From Bryobacterales bacterium (lineage in GTDB: Bacteria; Acidobacteriota; Terriglobia; Bryobacterales; Bryobacteraceae), in NCBI GenBank assembly GCA_016713735.1, contig JADJOP010000022.1:1-64000 (forward strand): a stretch of DNA of 64,000 nucleotides, written 5' to 3'. Made by a program: the position numbers and the translations under genes. The notes under the pieces are model-generated. The model was not told the DNA's origin and did no database searches. It saw only the letters and a list, made by a program, of their open reading frames with translations. Positions 62,516 to 64,000 of the stretch are shown one piece after another; the stretch's first letter is position 1; each line of letters begins with the position of its first letter.

Positions 62516-64000
62516 ATGCGCTTTCAAGTCAAACCACAATTGGAGTTTCTGGTCCGCCCGTCGCTGCCTCCGGCCCTCAACCGGATGACGGAGCTGGCCT
62601 ACAACCTGCTGTGGAGTTGGGACCATAACATCCGCGCCGTCTTCCGCCGCCTCGACCCGCAGCTCTGGCGCGCCACCGGGCACAACCCCGTCCTCATGCT
62701 CAGCCAGCTCACCGCCCCCATGGTCGAAAAGGCCGCCGCCGACCCCCGCTACCTCGCCCTCTTCCGCCGCGCCTGCGAGCGCTTCGACAACTACATGGAC
62801 CGCCCCCCGGCCACCTCGCAGGAACGCCTCATCGCCTACTTCTGCATGGAGTTCGGCCTCGTCGATTGCATGCCCACCTACTCCGGCGGCCTCGGCCTGC
62901 TGGCCGGCGACCACCTCAAAGCCGCCAGCGACCTCGAACTCCCCCTCGTCGCCGTAGGCCTGCTCTATCAGAAGGGCTACCTCCGCCAGGTCCTTAACCC
63001 CGATGGCTGGCAGCAGGAACGCTACCCCATCAACGACTTCTACATGCTCCCCGTGCTGCCCGTCCGCGGCAAGGATGGCGCCGACCTCATGGTCAGCGTC
63101 GACCTCCCCGGCCGCACCTGCTACATCAAGGTCTGGCAAATGCAGGTCGGCCGCGTCACCCTCTACCTGCTCGACACCAACATTCCGGAAAACGAGGGCC
63201 ACGAGTACCGCGACATCACCGACCAGCTGTATGGCGGCGACATCCACATGCGCATGCGCCAGGAGATCGTCCTCGGCATCGGCGGCCTCCGCGCCCTCCG
63301 CGCCCTCGGTCTTGAGCCCACCGTCTTCCACATGAACGAAGGCCACTCCGCCTTCCTCGCCATTGAGCGCATCCGCCTCCTCATGAAGGAGCAGGGCCTC
63401 ACCTTCGACGAAGCCCTCGAAGCCTCCCGCCAGAACAACATCTTCACCACCCACACCGCCGTCCCGGCCGGCTTTGACTACTTCGAGCCCGGCATGCTCT
63501 ACGACTACTTCAGCGAATACTGCGAGAAAAACTTCCTCTCCTTCGGCCAGATCCTCGCCCTCGGCCGCCGCAATTCCAACGACCAGGGCGAACGCTTCTC
63601 CATGGCCGTCTGCGCCATTCACTGCTCGGCCTGGCGCAATGCCGTGAGCCGCATCCACCGCGACGTCTCCCAGGAAATGTTCCAGGATATGTGGCCCCAG
63701 TTGCCCACCTGGGAGGTCCCCATTACCTCGGTCACCAACGGCGTCCACCTGCCCACCTGGCTCAACGGCGACCTCGCCGCCCTCTACGACCAATACCTTC
63801 AGCCCGACTGGCTCGACCGCTACAAAGACGCCCGCGTGTGGGATCTCGTCTGGGATATCCCCGAAGCCGAACTCTGGGAAACCCGCCGCCGCCGCAAACG
63901 CCGCCTCGTCACCTTCGTCCGCGAACGCGTCCAACAGGCCGCCATCGCCCGCAAAGCCGCCACTTCGGAAATCCGCCGCCTCGGCGAAGTCCTCGACCCC
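62516..64000 (+). CDS. glgP: Alpha-glucan phosphorylase, 3' end cut by window
   Basis: 495 codons to the window edge. The type with a short N terminus (GlgP/MalP-like archaeal-bacterial group): NRMTELAYNLLWSWD, IAYFCMEFGLVDCMPTYSGG, LAGDHLKAASDLELPLVAVG, HMNEGHSAFLAIERIR and TNGVHLPTW. It releases glucose-1-phosphate from glycogen or maltodextrins. The pyridoxal lysine lies past the edge. ATG 62516 starts the conserved N terminus; AAGGGAG lies some 14 bases upstream. Confidence 0.93.
   Translation, partial: MRFQVKPQLEFLVRPSLPPALNRMTELAYNLLWSWDHNIRAVFRRLDPQLWRATGHNPVLMLSQLTAPMVEKAAADPRYLALFRRACERFDNYMDRPPATSQERLIAYFCMEFGLVDCMPTYSGGLGLLAGDHLKAASDLELPLVAVGLLYQKGYLRQVLNPDGWQQERYPINDFYMLPVLPVRGKDGADLMVSVDLPGRTCYIKVWQMQVGRVTLYLLDTNIPENEGHEYRDITDQLYGGDIHMRMRQEIVLGIGGLRALRALGLEPTVFHMNEGHSAFLAIERIRLLMKEQGLTFDEALEASRQNNIFTTHTAVPAGFDYFEPGMLYDYFSEYCEKNFLSFGQILALGRRNSNDQGERFSMAVCAIHCSAWRNAVSRIHRDVSQEMFQDMWPQLPTWEVPITSVTNGVHLPTWLNGDLAALYDQYLQPDWLDRYKDARVWDLVWDIPEAELWETRRRRKRRLVTFVRERVQQAAIARKAATSEIRRLGEVLDP

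Noticed and set aside
61706..63934. 742-residue minus-strand ORF opposite the glucan phosphorylase
   Set aside because: Shadow ORF; the plus strand encodes an unmistakable phosphorylase.

Overview
The window looks like a chromosomal stretch of a GC-rich, diderm, LPS-bearing heterotroph. The best fit is Acidobacteriota of the Bryobacterales/Solibacter type. This rests on gene content only: a PSD1 (DUF1549/DUF1553) plus DUF1501 pair, a PVC-type haem-binding dehydrogenase, a PEP-CTERM protein, several Tat-exported oxidoreductases and hydrolases, and lipid A genes that use LpxI. I see no rRNA, tRNA, CRISPR array, insertion sequence or phage.

Layout. 0-8.8 kb: a partial sulfatase, divergent from fdhA-metF (C1 metabolism), then a ceramidase-like hydrolase, a zinc metalloprotease and a CehA/McbA-type metallohydrolase. 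8.8-13.8 kb (minus): a cytochrome-c-tailed haem protein, a P5C dehydrogenase and a YtxH protein. 14-25.6 kb: DUF2007, comEC, a redoxin, citrate synthase, a D-aminoacylase-like amidohydrolase, an ankyrin protein, a NarL-type two-component pair and a TIM-barrel isomerase. 25.6-28.9 kb: sppA, a FliA/WhiG-type sigma factor and a 0.5 kb non-coding stretch. 28.9-33.1 kb (minus): a tight operon fabZ-lpxA-lpxI-Gfo/Idh-tonB plus an overlooked 53-codon membrane protein. 33.1-39.5 kb: an M20 peptidase, a KAS II-type synthase, bamA and skp. 39.7-45.8 kb: an accessory patch with DinB, an endostatin-like secreted protein, three toxin-antitoxin-like modules and an oversized CorA-like transporter. 45.8-52.5 kb: a PSD1-DUF1501-TenA-secreted protein operon divergent from a Gfo/Idh oxidoreductase. 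52.5-64 kb: a fused MFS/spermidine-synthase-like protein, a histidine kinase, a PEP-CTERM protein, a glycoside-hydrolase-like protein, a TPR-barrel protein, queC and the start of an alpha-glucan phosphorylase.

The bamA-skp and fabZ-lpxA-lpxI blocks form the envelope core. The tonB and exported hydrolase genes suggest uptake and turnover of polymers.

Caution on sequence quality: at least a dozen single-base indels break otherwise well-conserved genes, often at short homopolymers. Two of them break antitoxins beside intact toxins. I read these mainly as assembly or sequencing errors, so I give repaired gene spans. No wholly new system is evident. The best candidates for follow-up are the 53-codon protein in the lipid A/TonB operon, the uncharacterised gene pair at 42.3-43.1 kb, and the three-gene Phd-like/HicB/HicA unit.
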